A stretch of 64,000 bases of DNA, taken from Desulforamulus putei DSM 12395 (lineage in GTDB: Bacteria > Bacillota > Desulfotomaculia > Desulfotomaculales > Desulfotomaculaceae). Below are positions 18,751 to 28,117 of the stretch, in pieces. The notes below the pieces were generated by a model that ran no database searches, was not told the DNA's origin, and was given only the letters and a program-made list of their open reading frames with translations. The DNA lies in contig NZ_FQUY01000006.1 in NCBI RefSeq assembly GCF_900129195.1, positions 62,001-126,000 on the forward strand. The letters run 5' to 3'. Positions within the stretch are counted from its first letter, which is position 1. The number at the start of each line of letters is the position of its first letter. The position numbers and the translations under genes are program-made.

Positions 18751-18828
18751 TGTCCGTATACCCTCCTTACTGCACTGGGCCAAATTACGACAACGGGGCG
18801 GGAATCGCAACTGGCCACACATAATAGT

Positions 18829-18857
18829 ATTTTAATCGATTAAAAATAGAGTGTCAA
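18829..18857 (-). promoter_or_regulatory. Strong sigma-A promoter for rplM-rpsI
   Basis: The minus strand reads consensus TTGACA (18852-18857), a 17-base spacer and TAAAAT (18829-18834), about 80 bases before the rplM start. The remaining leader could hold autoregulatory structure but none is recognised. Confidence 0.8.
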
Positions 18858-18888
18858 GTGTATGAACATGACTTGGTGGTATTTCTTT

Positions 18889-18949
18889 AGCCATCAGCCA
18901 TCAGCCATCAGCCATCAGCCATCAGCCATCAGCCATCAGCCATCAGCCA
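18889..18949. repeat. Tandem heptamer array (AGCCATC), 8.7 copies
   Basis: Eight exact copies of the seven-base unit AGCCATC plus a partial one. On the other strand the unit reads GATGGCT. The following 35 bases resemble those after the second array at 21820-21893, so both arrays belong to one dispersed element. No spacers, hence not CRISPR. Confidence 0.95.
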
Positions 18950-19385
18950 ATTTTGGGGCATTGTTAAACTTTTGTCAAGTGCTGTCTATGTTATCATCTT
19001 ATTTAGTAATAAAATCTGCTGCGTGGTTACGGCGGTTCCTCCATGGTTAGCTGTCCCTTATCTGCCCAGGAGGGTATTTTTTTCAGGTCAGACGACCAGG
19101 ACTCCAACTGCATATCTGTTGAACCCGGTTGCAGGTATTTTTATACAAATTAATCTATCTACCTAAGAGAAAAAAAGAGAGCGCCACTGTGAAAAGAGCG
19201 CTATTCAATATTTCAATTTTTAATTAATTATAATCTGTTCTATTTTCTTAATTTTTTCCATAAAAAGTGTAAAAATTCTACAAAATTGATATGATACAGT
19301 TCTAAAATACTTCTAATAATTTTCATGATCAGCAGATATAAGACTATAAGGAATAGAAATTTCAAAATATAATCCATGACCCATC
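18950..19385. other. Non-coding A/T-rich stretch
   Basis: Lies between the heptamer array and the decayed sigma-factor locus. A possible hairpin, GAGCGC with GCGCT near 19178-19202, lies at its centre. No open frame with family similarity or a ribosome-binding site is seen on either strand. Confidence 0.4.
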
Positions 19386-19655
19386 CTTAATAGTTTACGG
19401 AATAAAGGTTTTGTCAAACCTTGTATAACCAGATGCAGGGATTTCTTTTGTCAAAATTCCATAGCCATTTACATCAATATAATATCCTACAGTATAATCA
19501 TAGTCAAGTTGTAAACAGGGATTGGCCTACATCATTTGTTTCTGCTCTTTCTATTTTATAAGTACCCATCGCCTCAACCGGTAGTAAAATATCATAAGGA
19601 ACATCCTTTAAAGCACTGGAACGGAGCTATATTCGCCGTGTTTACTCATTCTTAA
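19386..19655 (-). pseudogene. Remnant of a sigma-factor-partner-like gene
   Basis: Two short frames on the minus strand read as one broken protein: ALKDVPYDILLPVEAMGTYK, then after a frameshift a piece including YTVGYYIDVNGYGILTKE and ending TRFDKTFIP. The segments look like the extracellular part of an anti-sigma or DUF4367-type protein, but that is a weak assignment. It lies directly downstream of the sigma remnant, with an ATG (MSKHGEYSS) overlapping its stop, as expected for a sigma/anti-sigma pair. Confidence 0.45.
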
Positions 19656-19667
19656 CACCGTCCTTAA

Positions 19668-20000
19668 ATCCACTTACTTCAATGTAACCTTCTTTTATTA
19701 ATCTTGCTTTTATAAAACCTTTTTCCCTATGGAGCAATATTTTTATTGTTCCCTCAGGCTTAGCAAAGCTATGTTTTTAACTTTCATTTCTTCAAAATAA
19801 CGTAGGTGTATTACCTGTCTCATAATAGGATCGAGAGACTGTATAGCATCATTAACAGCTGTTACTGTTACAGTTTCCTGGGAATCAATTATATATTCTG
19901 GAATATCATCAAAGGATTCGATCATTGATATAGAAGTTTCCAAACTAACATCTCTATTACAGGCTATCTTTTTTGAAAAAATATTCTAGATACCTTAGTC
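19668..20000 (-). pseudogene. Frameshifted sigma-70-family (ECF-like) remnant
   Basis: The minus strand encodes SLDPIMRQVIHLRYFEEMKV (19743-19943 frame), typical of sigma region 4.1. The helix-turn-helix continues in another frame as AKPEGTIKILLHREKGF, ending with TAA near 19668. Another shift near 19975 separates the upstream TKVSRIFFQK piece. At least two frameshifts therefore break the gene. A sequencing error is less likely because the partner gene is also broken. Confidence 0.65.
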
Positions 20001-20138
20001 CCAGTTATGTATGTGTGTTCTAATTTATCGGGTACAGAGAATTTATTAGTTTTGCACGAATCACGAATAAAGACTCAACTGTCAGATATTAGCTGATTGT
20101 TGGGCCTTTACCCAGACCCCTTAGGAATAATCGAAAAC

Positions 20139-20882
20139 CTAATACTCCACTTCCATCAAACACAAGCCCTGGGGTGGAACAGTGGTGCCGGCCCTGGTGC
20201 GGTCCCGGGCAGCTATGATATGGGACATTTCCGAAGGCGGTATTTTACCCATACCAATGTCCAGCAGGGTACCGGTGATAATGCGTACCATATTGTAAAG
20301 AAAGCCGTTTCCTCTCAGGTAAAGGTGAATTAACGGCGGCTCGCTGAGGATGTCCGCCCGGTAAATGGTTCTCACAGTGTCTTTCACCGGGGTACCCTGG
20401 GCCTGAAAACTTTTGAAATCATGGGTGCCCACCAGGTAGGCGGCACCTTCCTGCATGGCCCTGACATCCAGCAGCCTTGGTTCATGGTAACAGTACAGGC
20501 GGTGCAGGGGTGACATAACCCGGTGATTATAAATAGAGTAGCGGTAAGTTTTGGCAGTGGCGGAAAACCGGGCATGAAAATCCAGCGGTACTTCCTCAGC
20601 TTTCATCACTTTGATATCGTCCGGCAACAGGGCGTTCATAGCCAGGTGAATCTTACTGGTGGGAACCGGCCAGCAGTGGCTGCGAAAATTAATCACCTGC
20701 CCCCAGGCGTGTACGCCAGCATCGGTACGGCCGGCCCCAATAACCTGAATGGGCGCTTTGGCAATTTTACTGAGGGTGCTTTCTAATACCTCCTGGATGG
20801 TTGCCAACCCAGTCCCCCGTTGCTCCTGAAAGCCGTGGTAGTTTGTCCCGTCGTAAGCCACTGTTAACTTTATATTTTTCAT
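20139..20882 (-). CDS. truA: tRNA pseudouridine synthase A
   Basis: Converts uridines 38-40 of tRNA anticodon stems to pseudouridine. The 247-residue protein has the catalytic-aspartate motif [11 protein letters not shown] near residues 51-61 and the HDFKSF and [11 protein letters not shown] segments. It is the last gene of the rplQ-ecfA1-ecfA2-ecfT-truA order, which is conserved in Firmicutes. Confidence 0.97.
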   Translation of the reverse strand: MKNIKLTVAYDGTNYHGFQEQRGTGLATIQEVLESTLSKIAKAPIQVIGAGRTDAGVHAWGQVINFRSHCWPVPTSKIHLAMNALLPDDIKVMKAEEVPLDFHARFSATAKTYRYSIYNHRVMSPLHRLYCYHEPRLLDVRAMQEGAAYLVGTHDFKSFQAQGTPVKDTVRTIYRADILSEPPLIHLYLRGNGFLYNMVRIITGTLLDIGMGKIPPSEMSHIIAARDRTRAGTTVPPQGLCLMEVEY

Positions 20883-20888
20883 ATCTGC

Positions 20889-20944
20889 CTATCACACCCA
20901 ATCTCCCAGTTCGAACTTCGAACCTCGCATCTCGAATTTCGAAA
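20889..20944. repeat. Degenerate TTCGAAC repeat in truA-ecfT gap
   Basis: The spacer consists of imperfect units TTCGAAC, TTCGAACC, CTCGCAT, CTCGAAT and TTCGAAA. It belongs to the same style of low-complexity spacer seen elsewhere in the window, with a different unit. Confidence 0.5.
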
Positions 20945-21748
20945 CTATGCCCAGCGGTCCGCCGCCACGACGATGGTCAAAGCAATTAAAACTGTTAATA
21001 CAATAATATCCACCGGACGGTATTTAAACTGCTTGAGCCGTGTCCGCCCGGTATCCCCCCTGTAACCGCGGGCTTCCATAGCCATAGCCAGTTCATCGGC
21101 TCTCCTTATTGAACCTGCCAGTAACGGTACTAACAACGCCACCGAAGCCCTCAGTCGCTGGTTCAGGTTGCCGGTGCTGACAGAGCCCCCCCGGGCTTGT
21201 TGGGCCTTCATAACCGCTTCGGCTTCCTCTAAAAGTGTGGGTACAAAGCGCAAGGCAATGGTCATCATCATGGCCAGCTCGTGGGCTGGCACGCCGAATT
21301 TTTTTAAAGGCTGCAGCAGTTTCTCTAGGGCAGCAGTCAGGTTCATGGGCGTGGTGGTCATGGTTAATAACATGGTGGACAAAATGAGTAAACTCAGTCG
21401 GTAAGAAAGCTTCATCCCCAGGATGAAACCTTCCCGGCTGACACTTAGCATTCCCCACTGCCACAATTTTTCCCCCGGATATGTCAGGGACTGGATGGCC
21501 AGGCCTATCAACAAAATGGCCCACAGCGGTTTTAAGCCCCGCCAGTAAGTCCCCGGTGGGATTCCTGCCAGCAGCAGGGCCAGCAGCACCGGGATCCCTG
21601 ACATTATAAAACCGGCTGTACCGTCGGCCAGCAGTACCATGATCATCACCAGTGGCAGCGCCAGAATTTTCGCCCTAGGGTCCATCCGGTGGAGTAGTGA
21701 CGCTCCGGGGTAATACTGGCCCAATGTGATGTTGGAGAAGAGGGACAT
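20945..21748 (-). CDS. ecfT: ECF transporter transmembrane protein EcfT
   Basis: The membrane scaffold of energy-coupling-factor vitamin and metal transporters. It couples the two ATPases to exchangeable substrate-binding S components. The 267-residue protein is strongly hydrophobic, with about five membrane helices. It carries two cytoplasmic coupling motifs, QQARGGSVSTG and MEARGYRGD, both with the conserved A-R-G. It is downstream of ecfA1 and ecfA2. Confidence 0.95.
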   Translation of the reverse strand: MSLFSNITLGQYYPGASLLHRMDPRAKILALPLVMIMVLLADGTAGFIMSGIPVLLALLLAGIPPGTYWRGLKPLWAILLIGLAIQSLTYPGEKLWQWGMLSVSREGFILGMKLSYRLSLLILSTMLLTMTTTPMNLTAALEKLLQPLKKFGVPAHELAMMMTIALRFVPTLLEEAEAVMKAQQARGGSVSTGNLNQRLRASVALLVPLLAGSIRRADELAMAMEARGYRGDTGRTRLKQFKYRPVDIIVLTVLIALTIVVAADRWA

Positions 21749-21819
21749 TGGTAGCTGCTACATACCTCCTGCAGTTGTTGTATTAGACTAGGTAGTGGTT
21801 GCTATTCTAAGAAGCTTAT

Positions 21820-21893
21820 GCCATCAGCCATCAGCCATCAGCCATCAGCCATCAGCCATCAGCCATCAGCCATCAGCCATCAGCCATCAGCCA
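21820..21893. repeat. Tandem heptamer array (GCCATCA), 10.5 copies
   Basis: Ten exact seven-base units plus a partial one, the same motif and orientation as the array at 18889-18949. The sequence after it (AATTGTATGCCATTGGTTAA) parallels the flank of the other array. More degenerate copies (GCTGAAGGCTGACGGCTGAC) follow to 21988, just before the ecfA2 stop. Confidence 0.95.
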
Positions 21894-21992
21894 ATTGTAT
21901 GCCATTGGTTAACCTGCTGTCAAGGGTCATTCTTTGTCAGTGTATCAGCAAAATCCAATAACGCTGAAGGCTGACGGCTGACAGCTGGACCC

Positions 21993-22844
21993 TTAAGCCC
22001 TACCCTTAAGCAACCTCGCCACTTCCTGTTCCGCTTCCGGCAGGGTGGTCATGTTCCGTACCGGCAGGCCTTTTGCTTGCAGGGACGTCGCCAGCTGGGC
22101 GGCAAAGGGAACGAATAAGCCAATACTCTCCAGTTCCTTACAGCGGGCAAAGATTTCCTTTGGGGTTCCCCCCATGGCAATCCTGCCGCGGTATAATACG
22201 GTGACAGTGTCCGCCCGGTGGGCCACTTCCTCCATGTCGTGGGTGACCAGTACCAGCGTAACCTGCTTTTTCCGGCAGAGGTTGGAAAATAAGTCCATCA
22301 ACTGCCGCTTTCCCCGGGGGTCCAGTCCGGCCGTCGGCTCATCCAACAGTAATACTTCCGGCTCCATGGCAAGGATGCCTGCTATGGCGGCCCTTCGCTT
22401 TTGTCCCCCGCTCAGTTTGAAGGGGGACAGGCAGTAAACCTCTTCGTCCAGGTTTACGGCTTCCAGCGCTGCTTTAACGCGCCGCCGCACCTCGTCTTCG
22501 CTGAGGCCCATGTTCCTGGGGCCGTAGGCTATATCATTAAACACGGTGTCTTCAAACAGCTGCCGTTCCGGGTATTGAAAGATGATTCCTACCTGCCGCC
22601 AAAGACCGTCTCTGTTCTTTTTATGACGCAAGTCCTTGCCGCAAACGGAAACCCGGCCCTCTGCCTCAATCAGCCCGGCCATCACCTGCAGCAAGGTCGA
22701 TTTGCCGGACCCCTGGGGGCCTATAATGGCTCTATATTCCCCTTTTTCCACAGCCATGCTGATACCCCGCAGCGCATGCCGTTGTATAGGGGTGCCCGGC
22801 GCATAGGATACATAAAGGTTTTTTATATCTATGATTCCTGGCAT
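21993..22844 (-). CDS. ecfA2: ECF transporter ATPase EcfA2
   Basis: The second ATPase of the energy-coupling factor module. The 283-residue ABC protein has Walker A GPQGSGKST, signature KLSGGQKRR and Walker B EVLLLDEPTAGLDP. Its ATG at 22844 lies inside the end of ecfA1 (16-base overlap), so translation is probably coupled. The ribosome-binding site is weak, which fits coupling. The 238-base gap to ecfT holds the heptamer array. Confidence 0.93.
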   Translation of the reverse strand: MPGIIDIKNLYVSYAPGTPIQRHALRGISMAVEKGEYRAIIGPQGSGKSTLLQVMAGLIEAEGRVSVCGKDLRHKKNRDGLWRQVGIIFQYPERQLFEDTVFNDIAYGPRNMGLSEDEVRRRVKAALEAVNLDEEVYCLSPFKLSGGQKRRAAIAGILAMEPEVLLLDEPTAGLDPRGKRQLMDLFSNLCRKKQVTLVLVTHDMEEVAHRADTVTVLYRGRIAMGGTPKEIFARCKELESIGLFVPFAAQLATSLQAKGLPVRNMTTLPEAEQEVARLLKGRA

Positions 22845-23674
22845 AAATACTCAACCCAATCCGCCACATGGTACAGGTCTTGCGGAACAACCAGTCCCTT
22901 TCCCCTTATTCTGCGGGCCAATTCAGCTGCCGGGGGAATCTCAAGCCCGATCTCTTGCAGCCATGCAACCCGGGAAAAACATTCCCGGGGGGGCCCCATG
23001 AAGGCTGCTTTTCCCTGCACTAAGACGACAATTCGGTCTGCTGTGATGGCTTCGGTCATATCATGGGTTACTAAGACCACTGTTTTGCCGGACTGTTTTA
23101 AGCGGTTCAGCTCCGATATAACTTCCCGACGCCCGGCAGGGTCCAGCATAGACGTAGGTTCATCCAAAACCAGCGCCTGTGGCTCAATGGCTAAGACGGA
23201 CGCGATGGCCACCCGCTGTTTTTGCCCTCCGGACAGGCGGTGAGGCGGAAAATTCAGAAGTTCGTCCAACTGCATACGGGCGCTGATTTCCCTGATGCGC
23301 TTCATCATTTCCTCCGGGGGAAAACCCAGGTTTTCCATGCCGAAGGCCAGTTCTTCTTCCACCGTCGCCGCCACCAACTGGTTGTCCGGGTTTTGAAACA
23401 CCATGCCAACTTTTTTTCTGACCTGCCACAGGGAAGTATCATCGGCGGTATTCAACCCGTCCACCAGCACTTGACCGCAGGACGGCGCCAGCAGACCATT
23501 CATAAGCCTGGCTAGGGTAGACTTGCCTGACCCGTTGGGGCCGAGCAAAACAAGCATTTCCCCGGCATGCACATCCAGATTGATGTTGTCCAACACAATC
23601 CGGTTGTTAGTCCCGGGGTAACTGTAGGAAACCCCTTGCAGACAGATTACTTTTTTTCTATTAGATACTCTCAT
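22829..23674 (-). CDS. ecfA1: ECF transporter ATPase EcfA1
   Basis: The first ATPase of the shared ECF module. The 281-residue ABC protein has Walker A GPNGSGKST, signature RLSGGQKQR and Walker B ALVLDEPTSMLDP. It follows the terminator after rplQ, so it probably has its own promoter, although none is clear. It forms a heterodimer with EcfA2 and docks on EcfT. Confidence 0.93.
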   Translation of the reverse strand: MRVSNRKKVICLQGVSYSYPGTNNRIVLDNINLDVHAGEMLVLLGPNGSGKSTLARLMNGLLAPSCGQVLVDGLNTADDTSLWQVRKKVGMVFQNPDNQLVAATVEEELAFGMENLGFPPEEMMKRIREISARMQLDELLNFPPHRLSGGQKQRVAIASVLAIEPQALVLDEPTSMLDPAGRREVISELNRLKQSGKTVVLVTHDMTEAITADRIVVLVQGKAAFMGPPRECFSRVAWLQEIGLEIPPAAELARRIRGKGLVVPQDLYHVADWVEYLCQES

Positions 23675-23716
23675 AAATCACCTTTGTCTTACTGCCTAAA
23701 AGATACAAACCACCAG

Positions 23717-23756
23717 AAAACCCCGGAGTCTGCGCACAGCGCTCTTCCCCGGGGTC
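23717..23756 (-). terminator. Terminator of the ribosomal alpha operon
   Basis: On the minus strand GACCCCGG and CCGGGGTTTTC enclose a loop that itself contains GCGC pairs, about 75 bases past the rplQ stop. The T-rich tail supports rho-independent termination. A second CCCCGGGATG/CATCCCGGGG match lies just upstream. Confidence 0.7.
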
Positions 23757-23832
23757 TTTCCTCTTTCCTTCAGGCAAGGCGAAACGGAAACCGCACATCC
23801 CGGGGTTTCCGCCGATTCTTACGCCATCATAA

Positions 23833-24171
23833 TTATACCAGTTCCAGCAGCACCATTTCTGCTGCGTCACCCCGGCGATAACCTACCTTTACGATACGGG
23901 TATAGCCACCCTGGCGGTCAGCGTATTTCGGGGCGATAGAATCAAACAATTTTCTTACTACATCTTCTTCATAGATATATTCCAAGCACTGGCGGCGAGC
24001 AGCCAGGTCGCCTCTTTTGGCAACAGTAACCAGCTTCTCAGCAATGCTGCGTACGTCTTTAGCCCTGGGTTCGGTGGTCTGAATCCGCTCATCCCGGAAT
24101 AAAGAGGTAACGAGGTTCCTCAGCATTGCTTTGCGGTGGCCGGTGGTTAAACCAAATCTGCGATAACCCAC
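23833..24171 (-). CDS. rplQ: 50S ribosomal protein L17
   Basis: A 112-residue large-subunit protein near the peptide exit ([20 protein letters not shown] at the start). It has the short bacterial form without extension. It follows rpoA, the conserved end of the alpha operon. Confidence 0.98.
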   Translation of the reverse strand: MGYRRFGLTTGHRKAMLRNLVTSLFRDERIQTTEPRAKDVRSIAEKLVTVAKRGDLAARRQCLEYIYEEDVVRKLFDSIAPKYADRQGGYTRIVKVGYRRGDAAEMVLLELV

Positions 24172-24185
24172 AAGTCGTCCCTCCC

Positions 24186-25136
24186 TTACTCGTCGTCTTG
24201 CCTTAACGACAGGCCTAATTCGCGTAATTTATTTACCACTTCTTCCAGCGACTTCTTACCAAGGTTGCGCACCTTCATCATGTCCTCTTCATTGCGCTGG
24301 ATCAGTTCTTCGACGGTGTTGATACCAGCCCGTTTCAGGCAGTTGTAGGAGCGAACAGACAGATCCAGTTCTTCAATGGTCATTTCCATGATCTTGTCCT
24401 TTTGCTCCTCTTCTTTTTCCACCATAATTTCAACATCATTGACCGTCTCAGTTAAACCTATAAACAGCCGTAAATGCTCGCTTAAAATTTTGGCAGAAAG
24501 GCTGGTGGCCTCGTCCGGTCGGATACTGCCGTTGGTCCAGACCTCAAGAGTGAGCTTGTCGTAGTCTGTGATCTGGCCTACACGGGTGTTCTCCACTGTG
24601 TAGTTCACCTTGCGTACCGGCGTATAAATTGAGTCGACGGGAATAACCCCAATGATGTGCTCACCCTTTTTATTCTTCTCTGCAGAAACATATCCCCGGC
24701 CTTTGTTTACAGTAATCTCCATAAACAGGCGGCCGCCGGTATCCAGGGTTGCTAAATGTAAATCGGGATTTAGAATTTCCACGTCGGCGTCATGAATAAT
24801 ATCGCCGGCAGTGACGGGACCTTCGGTTTGGGCTTCTACCCGAAGAACTTTTTCCTCGTCGGCACCGTGAATCTTAAGGCAAAGATTTTTCAGGTTCAGG
24901 ATAATATCGGTAACATCTTCCCGCACACCCGGAACTGTGCTGAATTCGTGCAATACTCCTTCAATTTTTACGGATGTCACAGCAGCTCCAGGCAAGGAGG
25001 AAAGTAGAATCCGGCGGAGGGAGTTGCCCAGGGTAATCCCGTAGCCACGCTCCAGCGGTTCTACTACAAATTTACCGTACGTATTATCCTCACTCTGTTC
25101 CACAATCTCAATCTTTGGCTTTTCAATCTCCAACAA
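24186..25136 (-). CDS. rpoA: RNA polymerase alpha subunit
   Basis: Assembly subunit of RNA polymerase. The 316-residue protein has the N-terminal dimerisation domain (residues 1 to about 230, including [21 protein letters not shown]) and a C-terminal DNA- and activator-binding domain (from about 250, [20 protein letters not shown]). Linker and length are normal. It lies between rpsD and rplQ. Confidence 0.99.
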   Translation of the reverse strand: MLEIEKPKIEIVEQSEDNTYGKFVVEPLERGYGITLGNSLRRILLSSLPGAAVTSVKIEGVLHEFSTVPGVREDVTDIILNLKNLCLKIHGADEEKVLRVEAQTEGPVTAGDIIHDADVEILNPDLHLATLDTGGRLFMEITVNKGRGYVSAEKNKKGEHIIGVIPVDSIYTPVRKVNYTVENTRVGQITDYDKLTLEVWTNGSIRPDEATSLSAKILSEHLRLFIGLTETVNDVEIMVEKEEEQKDKIMEMTIEELDLSVRSYNCLKRAGINTVEELIQRNEEDMMKVRNLGKKSLEEVVNKLRELGLSLRQDDE

Positions 25137-25185
25137 TTCGGTAACCCTCCTTTGGCCGGACCGGAACTAACATATAGCCGACCAA

Positions 25186-25812
25186 TTACCTGGAATACAA
25201 TTCGACGATCAGATGTTCTTCAACCGGAACGTCGATTTGATCCCGGCTCGGTAATGCAACGACTCTGCCCTTTGCTTCCTGACCGTCATACTCCAACCAT
25301 GCCGGAGGAGTACGGTCAGCAGCTCTCTCCATTAATTCCTTGATGCGCGGAGAAGCTTTGCTCTTTTCACGAACAGCAATCTCATCCCCCACCCGAACCT
25401 GGTAGGATGGGATATTTACTTTTTTGCCATTGACAGTAAAGTGCCCGTGACGGACCAGCTGACGTGCTTCTACACGGGAAGAACCCAGACCCAGGCGGTA
25501 CACTACGTTATCTAAGCGGCGCTCTAACAGGCGCAGCAGGTTTTCACCTGTAATGCCGGGTTGGCGTTCTGCCTTCTCGAAGTAGTTGCGGAAAGGCTTT
25601 TCCAGTACACCATAGATACGGCGCGCCTTTTGCTTGGCACGTAATTGAATACCATACTCGGAAATCTTTTTACGACCCTGGCCGTGTTGTCCGGGAGCAT
25701 AGCTACGACGGTCTACAGCACATTTACCGGTGTAGCAACGGTCTCCCTTTAAGTACAGTTTCAGGCCTTCACGCCGGCACAAGCGGCATTGTGGACCAGT
25801 GTATCTTGCCAT
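25186..25812 (-). CDS. rpsD: 30S ribosomal protein S4
   Basis: Primary 16S-binding assembly protein, 208 residues. It is the zinc-binding form, with cysteines at residues 9, 12, 26 and 31 ([10 protein letters not shown], then RCYTGKC), and has an S4 RNA-binding domain after residue 95 ([16 protein letters not shown]). The family often represses its own operon. Confidence 0.98.
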   Translation of the reverse strand: MARYTGPQCRLCRREGLKLYLKGDRCYTGKCAVDRRSYAPGQHGQGRKKISEYGIQLRAKQKARRIYGVLEKPFRNYFEKAERQPGITGENLLRLLERRLDNVVYRLGLGSSRVEARQLVRHGHFTVNGKKVNIPSYQVRVGDEIAVREKSKASPRIKELMERAADRTPPAWLEYDGQEAKGRVVALPSRDQIDVPVEEHLIVELYSR

Positions 25813-25833
25813 GTAAACTCACGCACCTCCCTT

Positions 25834-26223
25834 TTACACTCTCCGGCGCTTAGGCGGCCGGCAGCCATTATGCGGAATGGGTGTTACATCTTTAATTACG
25901 CTCACTTCTAAGCCAGCGGCTTGCAGCGAACGAATGGCAGCCTCACGCCCGGAACCGGGTCCTTTAACGTTTACTTCCACTTCTTTCAGACCGTGTTCCA
26001 TTGCGTCTTTGGCAGCGGCTTCGGCAGCCATTTGGGCGGCAAAGGGAGTGCTTTTACGAGAACCCTTGAAACCAACCTGACCGGCGCTGGACCAGCCCAA
26101 GGTGTTGCCTTTCATGTCAGTGATGGTAACGATGGTATTGTTAAAGGTGGACTTGATATGAGCCACACCCTGCTCAACATTTTTCTTTTCTTTACGCTTC
26201 GTTCTTAATTGGCGACGAGCCAT
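25834..26223 (-). CDS. rpsK: 30S ribosomal protein S11
   Basis: A platform protein of 129 residues, ending in the conserved [16 protein letters not shown] tail. It contains the NNTIVTITD segment after a lysine-rich start. It lies between rpsM and rpsD. Confidence 0.98.
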   Translation of the reverse strand: MARRQLRTKRKEKKNVEQGVAHIKSTFNNTIVTITDMKGNTLGWSSAGQVGFKGSRKSTPFAAQMAAEAAAKDAMEHGLKEVEVNVKGPGSGREAAIRSLQAAGLEVSVIKDVTPIPHNGCRPPKRRRV

Positions 26224-26247
26224 GCTTGTTCATTACCCCCTCTCCCG

Positions 26248-26619
26248 TTACTTCTTCCTACGTACGCCAACGGTCTTCTTGGGACCCTTACGGGTACGAG
26301 CATTGGTTTTTGTACGCTGGCCGCGAACAGGCAGTCCACGCCGGTGTCTGAGGCCCCGGTAGCAACCAATTTCAATCAGACGCTTGATGTTGAGGGCAAC
26401 TTCCCGGCGGAGGTCACCTTCAACCTTAAGGTTTTTATCAATATAATCACGCAGTTTGTTAACTTCTTCTTCAGTCAAATCTTTGATTCTGGTGTCCGGG
26501 TTAACACCGGTTTGTGCCAGAATTTTTTCAGCGGTGGGCTTACCGATACCGTAAATATAGGTAAGTCCGATTACTGCCCTTTTATCCTTCGGCAGGTCCA
26601 CCCCGGCAATACGTGCCAT
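26248..26619 (-). CDS. rpsM: 30S ribosomal protein S13
   Basis: A small-subunit head protein of 123 residues ([14 protein letters not shown] at the start; [16 protein letters not shown] near the end). It contacts P-site tRNA and bridges to the large subunit. It follows rpmJ by 21 bases. Confidence 0.98.
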   Translation of the reverse strand: MARIAGVDLPKDKRAVIGLTYIYGIGKPTAEKILAQTGVNPDTRIKDLTEEEVNKLRDYIDKNLKVEGDLRREVALNIKRLIEIGCYRGLRHRRGLPVRGQRTKTNARTRKGPKKTVGVRRKK

Positions 26620-26640
26620 ATTACTAATACACCTCCCGTG

Positions 26641-26781
<141 letters not shown>

Positions 26782-27000
26782 TTACTTGAAGCGGTAAACG
26801 ATGCGACCCCGGGTTAAGTCATAGGGAGACAATTCCACCGTAACCCTGTCGCCAGGCAGTATTCGGATGAAGTTCATGCGAATCTTTCCGGATACATGGG
26901 CCAGGACTTTATGTCCGTTCTGAAGCTCCACCCGAAACATGGCGTTCGGGAGCGGCTCTAACACCTTGCCTTCAACTTCTATGACATCATTTTTTGACAT
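26782..27000 (-). CDS. infA: Translation initiation factor IF-1
   Basis: A 72-residue OB-fold protein that occupies the A site during initiation ([38 protein letters not shown]). An AAGGAGG site precedes the ATG at 27000. It follows the KOW-domain gene. Confidence 0.98.
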   Translation of the reverse strand: MSKNDVIEVEGKVLEPLPNAMFRVELQNGHKVLAHVSGKIRMNFIRILPGDRVTVELSPYDLTRGRIVYRFK

Positions 27001-27019
27001 TGCTCTTTACCCAACCTCC

Positions 27020-27334
27020 TTACCCTTTGAGTAAAGGTTCCTCCTGGAGTTTCTTCAACAGTTCAGCCAGTTCTGACATTATTTCTGCATTTGTTACCTT
27101 GCTCCGGGATGCCAGCTTTGCTCCGATACTCTCGGAAACCAGCGGCCAGACTTTGATATGCTTGGGGTTCTTTTTTTTCGGTTTTTCGATCCCTCTGTAT
27201 TCACCGTCAGTAACCAATACAAAACCATCCTCAGACTGATGCAAAACCAGGTAGTACCTTCCTGCGTCACGCCCCTGGGTCGAACTTACCAGTTGCCCGG
27301 GCCTCACTTCACCAACCAAACCTTGCACCTCCAA
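27020..27334 (-). CDS. KOW-domain (L14e-like) RNA-binding protein
   Basis: A protein of about 104 residues. GQLVSSTQGRDAGRYYLVL forms a KOW motif typical of the L14e-like proteins found between map and infA in many clostridia. The start is uncertain: GTG 27337 overlaps the ribosome-binding site, TTG 27334 is five bases after GGAG, and a third TTG follows GGAGGTG inside the frame. A role in ribosome assembly or RNA binding is inferred from context only. Confidence 0.8.
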   Translation of the reverse strand: MEVQGLVGEVRPGQLVSSTQGRDAGRYYLVLHQSEDGFVLVTDGEYRGIEKPKKKNPKHIKVWPLVSESIGAKLASRSKVTNAEIMSELAELLKKLQEEPLLKG

Positions 27335-27357
27335 CACCTCTCCGTGTCCCTGGCCAC

Positions 27358-28104
27358 TTAAAGTTTTGTTAGAATTTCTGGTGTATCATCGGTTATGGCT
27401 ATTGTGTGTTCAAAGTGGGCCGACAACTTACCGTCCAGTGTAACAACCGTCCAGTTATCCGGCAGCGTGCGAACCTCAAAGGTGCCCAAGTTTACCATTG
27501 GTTCAATGGCTAACGTCATGCCTTTTTTAAGCCGGGGCCCCCGGCCAGGAGGTCCAAAATTGGGTATCTGAGGGTCTTCATGCATTTTGGCTCCGATACC
27601 ATGCCCTACATAGTCCCGAACAACTGACATACCGTGTTTCTCCACCCATTGTTGAATGGCGTGGGAAACATCTGTAAGGCGGTTTCCCTCCACTGCTTGA
27701 GCAATGCCGGCGTACAACGATTCCTCGGTGACCTTTAGCAACTCCTGGGCTTCGTGGCTGATGGTGCCAACCGGAAAGGTAATGGCGCTGTCACCGACAT
27801 AACCATTTATTACCGCACCACAATCAATGCTAATAATATCCCCATTTTCCAGTTTTCTTAAACCAGGGATGCCGTGCACCACTTCTTCATTCACCGAGGT
27901 GCACAGGGTGGCCGGGAATCCGCCGTACCCTTTAAAAGCCGGCCTGGCTCCTTTGCTGATAATAAAATCTTCGGCTTTTAAATCAAGTTCCTTGGTGGTG
28001 ACACCGGGCTTTACCATGTCCTTAATTTCTGCAAAGGTTTGTGCCACCACCCGACCGGCATCCCGCATGTAGTTCAGTTCTCGTTCGTTCTTGATTGTAA
28101 TCAT
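27358..28104 (-). CDS. map: Type I methionine aminopeptidase
   Basis: Removes the initiator methionine from new proteins. The 248-residue protein has the pita-bread metal ligands: ISIDCGAV (first Asp), GDSAITF (second Asp), DYVGHGIG (His), TLAIEPMV (Glu) and FEHTIAI (Glu). It starts 13 bases after secY; the adk gene that often separates them is missing here. Confidence 0.97.
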   Translation of the reverse strand: MITIKNERELNYMRDAGRVVAQTFAEIKDMVKPGVTTKELDLKAEDFIISKGARPAFKGYGGFPATLCTSVNEEVVHGIPGLRKLENGDIISIDCGAVINGYVGDSAITFPVGTISHEAQELLKVTEESLYAGIAQAVEGNRLTDVSHAIQQWVEKHGMSVVRDYVGHGIGAKMHEDPQIPNFGPPGRGPRLKKGMTLAIEPMVNLGTFEVRTLPDNWTVVTLDGKLSAHFEHTIAITDDTPEILTKL

Positions 28105-28117
28105 CTGAATCCACCCG

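Noticed and set aside
18889-18949. CRISPR array
   Set aside because: The seven-base units are directly adjacent with no spacers, and no cas genes are seen in the window.
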